A DNA stretch of 64,000 nt from Kriegella aquimaris. GTDB taxonomy: Bacteria; Bacteroidota; Bacteroidia; Flavobacteriales; Flavobacteriaceae. The translations under genes and the position numbers were made by a program. The notes under the pieces are model-generated. The model saw only the letters and a program-made list of their open reading frames with translations. It searched no databases and had not been told where the DNA came from. Where the stretch lies: the NCBI RefSeq assembly GCF_900103215.1, contig NZ_FNGV01000010.1:1-64000 (forward strand), written 5' to 3'. Positions 17,803 to 26,259 of the stretch are shown here, one piece after another (positions within the stretch are counted from its first letter, which is position 1; each line of letters opens with the position of its first letter).

Positions 17803-19257
17803 TTATTTAATTGTGATAATCGTACGTTGGTATCGGGTAAGCTTTGGCTTGCCATTATCCGTCACTTCACAAATCATATGGATGGTATCGCCTGTTTTGG
17901 CATCTTTAGGGATGATGAAGTTGGTCTTTGGTTTATCTGAATCAAAAATTTCTACAATACCCCTATAGGTACCCGCTTCTTGATATTCCCACCAGGAATA
18001 ATTCAGTTCATCACCATCTGGATCAAAAGTTCCTTTCGCACTTAGCTTGATTTTAGTTCCAGATTTTGCGGTAATATCCAGATTATTATCCAGTTTGACA
18101 ATGGGGGGGTGGTTCGCCTCCTCAAAGGATGTAATGCACCAATCGGCTCGGGCGGCAAAATCGTTCTGTAAGGCATCTGCCCATCGGGTGATGGGTTTGA
18201 AATATACCTCCATTAAATCTTGATTTTTAGGATATCTGTCGCGCATATAGTTTCGACCCCATGCGGTTGCCGTATACCACCTTCCTTCCGGGTAGGTGTA
18301 ACCTTTTTCTGGTACAGGGTCTAACCACGTATTGTCACGAACATTGTTATAGCGACCTCCCCAACCCCCGTAACCGGGAGATTCCAAATTTCGCAATCCC
18401 GTATCGATCATATGGAAGAATGCGGGAGAATCACCTTCAGACCTAAAATCACCTTTGGTTTTGGCATCACCAGCTCGAAACCCCTCGTTATCCCCTCCGC
18501 CTTTATAGGCTTCGTATAATGAGCAGAGCGGACCATGGTTTTCCAGAATATTCGATTTCATCCACTCACTTTTAAAATAGGGCAGTTTGTCTTTCGGCAT
18601 CACTTTGTCCCATTGATAGGCAACTGCCCAAAACTGGTCGCAGATTATTGTTGGGATATTGTATTTGCCCCAATGCGGTTTGATATAAGATTGATAGGTG
18701 TTATCTTGTTCCCATATAAAGAAAAAGCGAAGTTTTTTAGCAACTTTCTCCATCTTTTCGGGATGCTTTTCTTCGATTGACTTCAATGCCCGCGCAATGG
18801 TATTTGTGCCACCCCACGCTTGAATCCAGATGGGATCGTTATCCGATTCATCCAAAAGAACTTTAACGATATGTTGAGATCCTGGTGTGATGGAATCCAT
18901 TTCGCCTTCAGCTTCAACATTTCCCAGGTAGTTAATTGACCTCAAATAGTCCGGTGAGGGATAACCCTTGTCATGTCGTAACAAGTTAGGGTATACTTTT
19001 TCATAAGCATCTAAATATGGATCGATCCAATCGTCGCCTGCCCATTTATGACCGTGCCAATGGTATTGTGAACTAGAAGTAATTATTCCCTCAACATCCC
19101 ACTCATTGGTATATAATAAAAAACGAACCATGGAGCATTCATCGTCTATTTCACCATCTGAGGTCACAATTATTCGCGGTTTCTGGCTTTGACTTTTTAC
19201 CTCTGTCTGGGCCGTGAACAACAGAATGATAACGCTTATAAATACAAGTTTTGTCAT
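17803..19257 (-). CDS. DUF1593 (nucleoside-hydrolase-like) secreted protein, copy 1
   Basis: 484 residues with a signal peptide (about 1-23). The DUF1593 domain (about 25-380) belongs to the nucleoside-hydrolase fold; the Asp cluster that binds calcium in that fold appears as TSDGEIDDECS. A C-terminal beta domain (about 395-484), seen in Sde182-like cellulose-binding proteins, contains GTFDPDGDELNYSWWEY. No enzymatic function is established for this family to my knowledge. It lies 11 bases from the next DUF1593 copy and 60 bases before the esterase, so it belongs to the secreted hydrolase operon. By fold and context it could cleave a furanoside bond outside the cytoplasm; it could also be only a binding protein. 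Confidence 0.85.
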   Translation of the reverse strand: MTKLVFISVIILLFTAQTEVKSQSQKPRIIVTSDGEIDDECSMVRFLLYTNEWDVEGIITSSSQYHWHGHKWAGDDWIDPYLDAYEKVYPNLLRHDKGYPSPDYLRSINYLGNVEAEGEMDSITPGSQHIVKVLLDESDNDPIWIQAWGGTNTIARALKSIEEKHPEKMEKVAKKLRFFFIWEQDNTYQSYIKPHWGKYNIPTIICDQFWAVAYQWDKVMPKDKLPYFKSEWMKSNILENHGPLCSLYEAYKGGGDNEGFRAGDAKTKGDFRSEGDSPAFFHMIDTGLRNLESPGYGGWGGRYNNVRDNTWLDPVPEKGYTYPEGRWYTATAWGRNYMRDRYPKNQDLMEVYFKPITRWADALQNDFAARADWCITSFEEANHPPIVKLDNNLDITAKSGTKIKLSAKGTFDPDGDELNYSWWEYQEAGTYRGIVEIFDSDKPKTNFIIPKDAKTGDTIHMICEVTDNGKPKLTRYQRTIITIK

Positions 19258-19268
19258 CTTACAAATCG

Positions 19269-20693
19269 TTATTCTTCAATTGTAACTATTACCCGTTCAT
19301 ATCGGGTTAATCGTGGTGAGCCATGGTCGGTTACCGCAAGAATAATATGCATGGTTCCCTTCCCTGAACCACCGATTCTACTCTTTGGAACGGTAAACCA
19401 GGCTTCGGGTTGGTCAAAATTTTGAATGGCCAAAGGCTGTCCACTACGTGCGCTAGAGACTGAAAATGTGCCGGCTTCTTCATAAAAAAACCAATGGTAT
19501 GAGAGCGCATCCGCATCGGGATCTTTAGAACCTAGGGCACTTAAAAGTATTTTGTCCCCTTTTTTTGCAATAAGATTTTTTTTATGAGTGAGATTAACCT
19601 TGGGCGGGTGGTTGGCATTGTCATATGGCTTTATGGTCCAATCCATTCTTGCGGAAAAATCATTTTGAAAAGCCTCCCTCCAGCGCCATATTGTTTCGTG
19701 GTTACCAGAATGCCAACGCCCATCAACACCTAAAACTTCGTCTTCAGCATCAGAATAGATAGGTCTGCTTTCTGGATGTAGAAACCATTTTTGCATTCTT
19801 GGGGTGTAGTGTTCATATCGACCGCCCCAACCGCCCCATTCTGGATGTTCTGCATTATTTAAGCCATTGTTGATTAAGGATAAAAAAGAAGGCGTGTCAC
19901 CTTCCATAAGATATTCCCATAAAGGGTACTCAGCTCCTAAAGGACCTTTGCTTCGGACGTTTTGATCTAACCATTCATTGGAAACAACACTAAAATTGGC
20001 ACCATCGCACCGAGCATGGAAAAAATCACCACTGATACCACTCCATGTTGCGTGATGATAACCGCCTCCTGCATTAAACCCCGGGCTAACGATATAAAAC
20101 AATTCTGGAAACTCTTTACGGATCCATGGACCGCTATCATCTTGATCTGAAATTGTGTAAACCCTGATTTTGTCAACGAATTCTTTAAGTTCTTTTTTTG
20201 AACGGGTTTCCCTTACTTTCCATAATGCTTGTGCCAATACATTCGGGCCGCCCCACGCTGTTACCCATAAGGGTCGTGAATCGTTTTTGTCAACCGATTT
20301 TATCAATAGTTCAGAAGCAGGTGAATCTTTTTCCGCACCAACTGCGCCTATTCCATATTCTGGTAATCCTTCGGTAATTAAAGACTTTACTTTTGCACCG
20401 GTCGGAAAACCTGATTCATGTTTTTCCAAGTTGTCTCTAACTTTGGCATAGGCTTCAACAATTTCTTTAATGCGGTATGTTGCCACCTTATTTTGTTGAT
20501 GGATGGAGGTTGTAGCGGCCAATCCTTCAATATCATAATGATTCGCATACACTAAAAACCGCACCATTGACATGGCATCATCGGGCTCATTTTCTATGTC
20601 GGTTAGCACAAAAACTCTCGGCTTTTCTTGGGCAACGGTGGTCATTGTCAGTGCAAGTATGCCAACTATGGCTATAAGGTTTTTCATTTTCAT
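19269..20693 (-). CDS. DUF1593 (nucleoside-hydrolase-like) secreted protein, copy 2
   Basis: 474 residues with a signal peptide ending TVAQ. The acidic motif near the N-terminus reads [18 protein letters not shown], with the first Asp and the paired Asp residues matching the metal site of nucleoside hydrolases. The DUF1593 domain is followed by the same C-terminal beta domain as copy 1 ([19 protein letters not shown] and a terminal RYERVIVTI). The gene is 6 bases from copy 3 and 11 bases from copy 1. The three copies are clearly diverged, so they probably differ in substrate rather than being recent duplicates. Function unknown. Confidence 0.85.
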   Translation of the reverse strand: MKMKNLIAIVGILALTMTTVAQEKPRVFVLTDIENEPDDAMSMVRFLVYANHYDIEGLAATTSIHQQNKVATYRIKEIVEAYAKVRDNLEKHESGFPTGAKVKSLITEGLPEYGIGAVGAEKDSPASELLIKSVDKNDSRPLWVTAWGGPNVLAQALWKVRETRSKKELKEFVDKIRVYTISDQDDSGPWIRKEFPELFYIVSPGFNAGGGYHHATWSGISGDFFHARCDGANFSVVSNEWLDQNVRSKGPLGAEYPLWEYLMEGDTPSFLSLINNGLNNAEHPEWGGWGGRYEHYTPRMQKWFLHPESRPIYSDAEDEVLGVDGRWHSGNHETIWRWREAFQNDFSARMDWTIKPYDNANHPPKVNLTHKKNLIAKKGDKILLSALGSKDPDADALSYHWFFYEEAGTFSVSSARSGQPLAIQNFDQPEAWFTVPKSRIGGSGKGTMHIILAVTDHGSPRLTRYERVIVTIEE

Positions 20694-20699
20694 CTTCTT

Positions 20700-22004
20700 T
20701 TATTTACTAATCCATTGCCACCTTTTCGCCCAATCCAATAAAAAGACTTCCCGATGTTTTGAAACTGTTTTTGCGCCTTGTTGATCTCCGATGTATAGCT
20801 CAGGCTCCTTTTTGTCACTATACCAATTGGGGCCAAGCCGATAATCATCTGGTGTGGGTTTCCCTGGCCAAGGGGTAGTACTTATATATTGTCCTGTTTG
20901 AGCATCTAGTTCAGGAATTGCACTCTTTGTAATATAAGTGCCCTTTTCCGGTTTCTTAGAGGAATAGCGCACCCCATAGGTTCCATTGCCAAGGTAATAT
21001 CCTGGCCAGATTTGATTCGAAATTTCCAGCGTAAAACAAACCGAATCTTTAGCAATGCGTAAATCGGGCCCTTTGAATTTCCAGTTCAATTCCGCATAAG
21101 CCGCTACTGTATCGTTTGACGTGCTATTGCCGTCAAAAATTACTCGTGAACTGCGGTCGATAGCTGTAAAACTTCCACCCCAGCTCTCTCCTGTGGGTTC
21201 GTTAGGGTCGCCATTCATTATATAGGCGAGTGATGGGGTGTCTCCCATTTTTATTTCGCCCCCATAGTGATTTTTAAAATTCTTCCCCATAGCTCCGCGT
21301 CCTTGAATGAAGTTATCGTAATAGGTTTTACCTTTTAAGTTTTTTGGGGATTCCGGGTCCATAAACCAACCCCGGTATGTAGCGTTTGCCTCGATCATCC
21401 ACAGGTCAGGGTGGTTTTCGGCGATGTAGGCATAGGCATTGATGCTCCATTTTTTATTGGGACCTCCAATCCAATAGACTTTGATTTTTTCTTTGATTTT
21501 CGGTGCGTCGTGCAGAGCTTGCGCAACATCTTCCAAACCGCCCCAAACTAAAACCCAAAGGGGCTCGTCGGTTTGTTTAGTAGCACATTTGATAATCCAG
21601 TCCGAACCTTCGGTGGCGGTAGAGAAGCCCTGGTAAGGTGCCTCGAGAATCGTTCCCTGTTTGCAAACGGCCCTCAAGGAATCGGGATCAGGTAAACTTG
21701 GGGCATGTTTTATTAATTCTGGTAAATCTTTTTCATATAAGTCGATCATATCCAGAAAGTCCTTTTTACGACCGTTCCCAAAAGGGGAAGAAACCAGTCC
21801 TTCGATTTGAAAAAGATCGGCATACATCAATAAATGTATCATAGATTGAAAATCATCGGGATCAGTTCCTCCGATGTCCGAACTGATTAATACCCGGGGC
21901 TTGGATATTTTTTGGTCTGCACCCTTAGGGAGAAAGAAAGCACCGATTCCCAGCATTCCGATAATACCCAGAACCAATAAAACCTTTGTATAAGTCATGG
22001 ACAC
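20700..22004 (-). CDS. DUF1593 (nucleoside-hydrolase-like) protein, copy 3
   Basis: 434 residues and the first gene of the minus-strand operon. The N-terminus has one hydrophobic helix (about 7-27) that can serve as signal anchor or uncleaved signal. The acidic motif is SSDIGGTDPDDFQS. Unlike copies 1 and 2 it lacks the C-terminal GxxDPDxDxLxYxW beta domain and ends instead with a family-specific region (about 310-434). A predicted -7 box lies about 60 bases upstream, next to the 10-bp repeats shared with the deoR promoter. Its role is unknown; the domain difference suggests a function distinct from the other two. Confidence 0.82.
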   Translation of the reverse strand: MSMTYTKVLLVLGIIGMLGIGAFFLPKGADQKISKPRVLISSDIGGTDPDDFQSMIHLLMYADLFQIEGLVSSPFGNGRKKDFLDMIDLYEKDLPELIKHAPSLPDPDSLRAVCKQGTILEAPYQGFSTATEGSDWIIKCATKQTDEPLWVLVWGGLEDVAQALHDAPKIKEKIKVYWIGGPNKKWSINAYAYIAENHPDLWMIEANATYRGWFMDPESPKNLKGKTYYDNFIQGRGAMGKNFKNHYGGEIKMGDTPSLAYIMNGDPNEPTGESWGGSFTAIDRSSRVIFDGNSTSNDTVAAYAELNWKFKGPDLRIAKDSVCFTLEISNQIWPGYYLGNGTYGVRYSSKKPEKGTYITKSAIPELDAQTGQYISTTPWPGKPTPDDYRLGPNWYSDKKEPELYIGDQQGAKTVSKHREVFLLDWAKRWQWISK

Positions 22005-22063
22005 AGTTTTTTATCGATAACCTTAAGGATTGATGAAATCATGCATTTATGATTTATGAAACA

Positions 22064-22071
22064 CAAATATA
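22064..22071 (-). promoter_or_regulatory. -7 promoter box for the DUF1593/GH140 operon
   Basis: Read on the minus strand this is TATATTTG, an exact match to the Bacteroidota -7 consensus TAnnTTTG. The expected start of transcription would lie about 50 bases before the ATG at 22004. The -33 area is occupied by the 10-bp repeat block. Prediction from sequence only. Confidence 0.6.
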
Positions 22072-22073
22072 TG

Positions 22074-22103
22074 TAAAAGAAAATAAAAGAAAGTAAAAGA
22101 AAA
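22074..22103. promoter_or_regulatory. Three phased 10-bp direct repeats, candidate DeoR operator
   Basis: Three back-to-back units of ten bases: TAAAAGAAAA, TAAAAGAAAG, TAAAAGAAAA. One turn of helix per unit puts them on the same DNA face, a layout known for operators of several DeoR-family regulators. The block lies between two opposed TAnnTTTG boxes and 60 bases from the deoR-family start codon. Its location fits control of both divergent operons by that regulator. Confidence 0.55.
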
Positions 22104-22127
22104 AAAAGATAAATAAACGAAATGTTT

Positions 22128-22135
22128 TACCTTTG
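22128..22135 (+). promoter_or_regulatory. -7 promoter box for the deoR-isomerase-transketolase operon
   Basis: TACCTTTG matches TAnnTTTG exactly and lies 27 bases before the chosen ATG at 22163, which implies a very short leader. Its -33 area begins just after the 10-bp repeat block. Confidence 0.55.
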
Positions 22136-22162
22136 ATTTCTATTAATCCCATTTTTAAAAAT

Positions 22163-22924
22163 ATGCTCGCAAACCAACGTAAGGAAAAGATACTCGAACT
22201 CTTAAAAGAAGATGGTTCGGCCAAGGTTGCCGATTTGGCAAAACTCTTCAAGATAACTGAGGTTACCATTCGTCAAGATTTAGAAAAACTAGAAAAAAAG
22301 GGTTTAATTGTCAGGGAGCATGGTGGCGCATACCTTAAAAATATGGAGGACCAAGTACGCAACTTCTCTTTGGTCCAGCAAGATAATTTAGAGTTAAAAG
22401 AAGCTATTGCCATTAAATGCCTTGAATTTATTGAGAGTGGCGATACGGTCATTCTGGATTCCGGGAGCACAACTACCGAAATCGCCAAAAAATTGATTGG
22501 GTATAAAAACCTAACGGTTATTACCAATGCCCTTAATATAGCCTTAATGTTAGGTACTGAATCAGGTATTGAAGTTATTATGACAGGAGGTGAATTCAAG
22601 CCTCCTACACTGTCGTTGACCGGGCAAAAAGCAGCTGATTTTTTTAAGGGTCTGAATGTTCAAAAGTTGTTTTTGGCAACGGCGGGTATTTCCTTGAAAT
22701 CTGGTCTGACCTACCCAAGTATCAGTGATTTGGTGGTTAAGAGGGCAATGATCGATGCTGCTGATATTACGTATTTGGTAGCTGATAGTACTAAAATAGG
22801 TAAGAGCGCTTTGGCAAGTCTAGGCGCCCTTTCAATGATAGATTATATTATAACAGATTCGGGAATGGAAGAAAAAGATCAGGAAGTTTTTAAGGATAAT
22901 GAAATAGAGGTGATTTTGGCCTAA
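22163..22924 (+). CDS. DeoR-family transcriptional regulator
   Basis: About 253 residues from the ATG at 22163 (MLANQRKEKILELL), preferred over 22133 because DeoR proteins begin right at this helix. An N-terminal winged helix (about 3-57) contains KVADLAKLFKITEVTIRQDL, followed by the sugar-phosphate-sensing DeoR C-terminal domain with DSGSTTTEIAKKL and the usual length. These proteins are mostly repressors released by a phosphorylated sugar intermediate. It is the first gene of a run of nine plus-strand genes ending with the FGGY kinase, and it diverges from the secreted hydrolase operon, so it probably governs both. The inducer would be a phosphorylated product of the kinase in the same operon; this is inference. 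Confidence 0.93.
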   Translation: MLANQRKEKILELLKEDGSAKVADLAKLFKITEVTIRQDLEKLEKKGLIVREHGGAYLKNMEDQVRNFSLVQQDNLELKEAIAIKCLEFIESGDTVILDSGSTTTEIAKKLIGYKNLTVITNALNIALMLGTESGIEVIMTGGEFKPPTLSLTGQKAADFFKGLNVQKLFLATAGISLKSGLTYPSISDLVVKRAMIDAADITYLVADSTKIGKSALASLGALSMIDYIITDSGMEEKDQEVFKDNEIEVILA

Positions 22925-22952
22925 GCGTTTTAATTGAAAAAATAAAGAAAGG

Positions 22953-24374
22953 ATGAACAGGTCGAAATCGAATATTAGTATAGGGGTTATAATAGGGAAC
23001 CGTGATTTTTTCCCTGATAGTTTAGTGGAAAAGGCAAGGTCGGAGATTATTGATGTATTTGCTAAATTAAAATTGACGCCAGTTTTATTAGAAAGTACCG
23101 ACACTAAACTTGGCGGGGTAGAAACTTTTAAGGAGGCCCAAAAATGTGCCGAACTTTTTAAGAAACATAGTGAGGAAATTTCAGGGGTATTGGTGCTCTT
23201 GCCTAATTTCGGTGATGAGAAGGGAGTGGCCGATACATTAAAGTTGGCCAATCTTAACGTTCCCATTTTGGTACAGGCCTATCCCGATGAATTGACAAAG
23301 ATGAATGTCGTCAATCGTAGGGATTCTTGGTGTGGAAAAATTTCTGTTTGTAACAACCTGTATCAATACGGCATCAAGTATTCCTTGACAAGCCAACATG
23401 TTTCCTTTCCCACCGACGCATTGTTTCAACAAGATTTAATTGATTTCGTTGCTGTATGTAGGGTGGTCAAGGGGTTAAAAAACGTTAGGATCGGAGCTGT
23501 CGGTGCACGGCCAGGGGCTTTTAATACGGTTCGCTATTCCGAAAAGATTCTGCAGCGAAACGGTATTACGGTAACTACGGTCGATTTGTCTGAGATTCTA
23601 GGTAAAGCCAATAAGCTTACAAAAGATGATGCCTCGGTCAAGCGACATCTTGAAGCGATCAACGCCTATGTTCCTCAGGGCAAGACCCCTAATGAGGCCA
23701 TGCTACAGATTGCTAAATTAGATGTAGTACTCAAAGATTTTATGGAAGAATATGCGTTAGATGCTACCGCAATTCAATGCTGGACCTCACTACAGCAGAA
23801 TTATGGCTGCAATGTGTGTACTAGTATGAGCATTATGTCTGAAAACATGTTGCCGTCAGCCTGTGAGGTCGACGTGACGGGAACATTGACCATGTATGCC
23901 ATGCAGTTGGCCTCTGGATCACCCAGTGCCTTGGTCGATTGGAACAATAACTACGCCGATAATCCTAATAAATGTGTGTTGTTCCATTGTGGCAACTGGG
24001 CAAAATCCTTTTTACCTGATATGAAGATGGATACGGCCCCAATTCTTGGTACGACCGTGGGGGTTGAAAACACCTATGGCGCCCTTGACGGCAGAACACC
24101 GGCAAATCCGCTTACCTACGGTAGAATAAGTACTGACGATCCAAAAGGTGTTATCAAGGCCTATCTTGGGGAAGGGGCTTTGACCGATGATCCCTTAAAA
24201 ACTTTTGGAAACAGGGCGGTGGCCGAAATTCCGGATTTGCAGGGATTGATGCAGTTCGTATGTAGAAACGGATTTGAACATCATGTCGTAATGAATGCAT
24301 CACAAACAGGATCTATATTGGAAGAAGCTTTGGGCAATTATATGGGTTGGGAGGTATACAACCATAAGGTTTAA
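22953..24374 (+). CDS. L-fucose isomerase-family sugar isomerase
   Basis: 473 residues related to the L-fucose/L-arabinose isomerase superfamily. The N-terminal domains (about 1-170 and 170-300) precede the metal-site region with Glu in SACEVDVTG, Asp in LVDWNNNYAD, and His in FHCGNW and FEHHVVMN, consistent with Mn-dependent aldose-ketose isomerisation. Length is shorter than true FucI (about 590), so it belongs to a divergent group. It follows the deoR-family gene by 28 bases and precedes the split transketolase. In the proposed pathway it would convert a branched or unusual aldose, possibly D-apiose, to its ketose. I do not know whether characterised apiose isomerases belong to this family, so the substrate is open. 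Confidence 0.82.
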   Translation: MNRSKSNISIGVIIGNRDFFPDSLVEKARSEIIDVFAKLKLTPVLLESTDTKLGGVETFKEAQKCAELFKKHSEEISGVLVLLPNFGDEKGVADTLKLANLNVPILVQAYPDELTKMNVVNRRDSWCGKISVCNNLYQYGIKYSLTSQHVSFPTDALFQQDLIDFVAVCRVVKGLKNVRIGAVGARPGAFNTVRYSEKILQRNGITVTTVDLSEILGKANKLTKDDASVKRHLEAINAYVPQGKTPNEAMLQIAKLDVVLKDFMEEYALDATAIQCWTSLQQNYGCNVCTSMSIMSENMLPSACEVDVTGTLTMYAMQLASGSPSALVDWNNNYADNPNKCVLFHCGNWAKSFLPDMKMDTAPILGTTVGVENTYGALDGRTPANPLTYGRISTDDPKGVIKAYLGEGALTDDPLKTFGNRAVAEIPDLQGLMQFVCRNGFEHHVVMNASQTGSILEEALGNYMGWEVYNHKV

Positions 24375-24446
24375 ATTAAGAAATAGGAATAACCGGTCGC
24401 AGAACGATGGATAGAACCGGCAAGTAATTGGAGTCAATCGAAGAAT

Positions 24447-25274
24447 ATGACAAATCAGGAGTTAAGATTAAAATCGGTAGTTTTAAGAAAGAATATTCTT
24501 AAATACATCTATATCGCAAAAGCTGGGCATACTGGCGGAAGCCTATCCTGTATTGATATTTTAAACGTCTTGTACAATAAAGTGTTGAATGTAGACCCAA
24601 AGGATTTTAAGAACCCGAATCGCGATAGATACATCCAAAGTAAAGGACATTGTGTCGAAGCACTTTTTGTAACCTTGGCAGATCGTGGTTTTTTTCCGGA
24701 ATCCGACTTGGAGACCCTATGTGCTTATCAATCTCATTATATAGGACATCCTACCAAGAAAGTTCATGGTGTTGAACAGAATACGGGGGCATTGGGCCAT
24801 GGCCTGTCTATTTGCGTAGGTGAGGCAATTGCGGCAAAGCTGGATGATAAAAGGCACAGGGTGTTTACCTTACTCGGGGATGGAGAATTGCCCGAAGGCT
24901 CTAATTGGGAGGCATTTTTGTCGGCCTCGCACTATAAATTGGACAACTTGTACGCCATACTAGATAACAACAAACAACAAATTACCGGTAACAATAAAGA
25001 GGTAATGAATACCGATTCGGTTCGTGATAAACTGCAAAGCTTTGGCTGGGCCGTAAAAGAGGTTGATGGTCATAATCTTGAGCAGTTGGAAGAAGCATTA
25101 AAAAATGGTCCGTTTGAAGAAGGCAAACCCAATTTCATCATTGCGCATACCATCAAGGGTAAAGGCGTAAGTTTTATGGAAGGTTCATTAAAATGGCACC
25201 ATGGCGTGCCAACAGAAGAACAGTATGCTTTGGCCCAATCTGAATTGAATACAGCGGAGGCACTAATCCACTAG
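24447..25274 (+). CDS. Transketolase, N-terminal subunit
   Basis: 275 residues corresponding to the thiamine-diphosphate-binding half of transketolase. The motif GDGELPEGSNWEAF followed by LDNNKQQITG is the ThDP/Mg site, and GHTGGSLS and SKGHCVEAL are the other usual contacts. A separate gene for the C-terminal half starts 3 bases after the stop, so the active enzyme is a two-subunit form. Split transketolases of this kind serve special sugar routes, for example apulose-4-phosphate transketolase and the sulfoglycolytic transketolase. The FGGY kinase and isomerase in the same operon favour a ketose-phosphate substrate. Confidence 0.93.
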   Translation: MTNQELRLKSVVLRKNILKYIYIAKAGHTGGSLSCIDILNVLYNKVLNVDPKDFKNPNRDRYIQSKGHCVEALFVTLADRGFFPESDLETLCAYQSHYIGHPTKKVHGVEQNTGALGHGLSICVGEAIAAKLDDKRHRVFTLLGDGELPEGSNWEAFLSASHYKLDNLYAILDNNKQQITGNNKEVMNTDSVRDKLQSFGWAVKEVDGHNLEQLEEALKNGPFEEGKPNFIIAHTIKGKGVSFMEGSLKWHHGVPTEEQYALAQSELNTAEALIH

Positions 25275-25277
25275 GAT

Positions 25278-26258
25278 ATGGAATTGGATAAAAGAGAAGG
25301 AAAAAACTTGAAAATGGGCGATGCTAACCAAGTGGTTTTTTCAGAAACCTTGGAAGAATTGGCAGCAATCGATAGTACAATTATTGCCGTGACGAGTGAT
25401 TCACGTGGCTCAGGTAAATTGGTTTCATTCGGGGAAAAATATCCCAATCAAATAGTTGAAGTGGGTATCGCCGAACAAAATCTCGTAGGTGTTGCGGCAG
25501 GTCTGACCTCGGCCGGCAAAAAGGCATTTGCGGTTTCACCTGCCTGTTTTCTTAGCGCCCGGGCCCTGGAACAGATAAAAAATGATGTTACTTATTCTGA
25601 CAATCCAGTCACGTTGGTAGGTATTAGTGCTGGTGTAAGTTATGGTGCGCTGGGTACCACTCACCATAGTTTGCATGATTTTGCTGCGCTCAGGGCAATT
25701 AACAATATTATCATTGTGGCTCCTGCGGATAACTTTGAGACCGCACAGGCGGTTCGTCAGGCCGCGGCATCCAATAAGCCTGTTTATATGCGGTTGGGGA
25801 AAAAGGCTATGCCGTTCTTGAATGAAGCCGACCAAACTTTTGAATTTGGAAAAGGACGAATCATAAGGGAAGGGGAAAATTTAACGATTATTGCCTCTGG
25901 GGAAACCGTTTACCCCGCCTGGTTGGCCGCTAAGAAGTTGGAAGAGACAAAGGGTGTAAAAACTACGGTGGTAAGTATGCACACCATCAAGCCATTGGAT
26001 ACCGATTTGTTGGAAAGGCTAGCCGCCAATGGGCAACCGATTATTACGGTAGAGGAACACATGGTCAACGGGGGTCTAGGTGAGGCCTGTGCGGCATACC
26101 TGTTTCAAAGAGGATACAAAAATAGATTTCGTATTGTAGGTATTCCCGATGAATATACCGTTACGGGCTCACAAATAGAAATATTCGGTCATTACGGAAT
26201 TTCTGAAGAAGGTTTATATAATCTCGGCATGGAAATGGTTTTAAAAACTCCTGAATAA
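25278..26258 (+). CDS. Transketolase, C-terminal subunit
   Basis: 326 residues containing the pyrimidine-binding and C-terminal transketolase domains. The catalytic Glu lies in VEVGIAEQNLVGVAAG, where it activates thiamine diphosphate; HHSLHDFAALR and VTVEEHMVNGGLG-like stretches follow. It complements the N-terminal subunit encoded immediately upstream, and the next gene starts 1 base after its stop. Together they transfer a two-carbon ketol unit. Context suggests the donor is the phosphorylated ketose made by the kinase in this operon, yielding dihydroxyacetone phosphate and xylulose 5-phosphate if that ketose is apulose; this is inference. Confidence 0.93.
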   Translation: MELDKREGKNLKMGDANQVVFSETLEELAAIDSTIIAVTSDSRGSGKLVSFGEKYPNQIVEVGIAEQNLVGVAAGLTSAGKKAFAVSPACFLSARALEQIKNDVTYSDNPVTLVGISAGVSYGALGTTHHSLHDFAALRAINNIIIVAPADNFETAQAVRQAAASNKPVYMRLGKKAMPFLNEADQTFEFGKGRIIREGENLTIIASGETVYPAWLAAKKLEETKGVKTTVVSMHTIKPLDTDLLERLAANGQPIITVEEHMVNGGLGEACAAYLFQRGYKNRFRIVGIPDEYTVTGSQIEIFGHYGISEEGLYNLGMEMVLKTPE

Positions 26259-26259
26259 T

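Noticed and set aside
22074-22103. CRISPR-like or microsatellite repeat
   Set aside because: Units are only 10 bases, without spacers, and lie exactly between two promoter boxes; an operator explains them better.
24447-26258. Sulfoglycolytic transketolase pathway as the role of the split transketolase
   Set aside because: No sulfoquinovosidase or sulfo-sugar-specific gene is nearby, and the FGGY kinase implies a phosphorylated ketose; kept only as a remote alternative.
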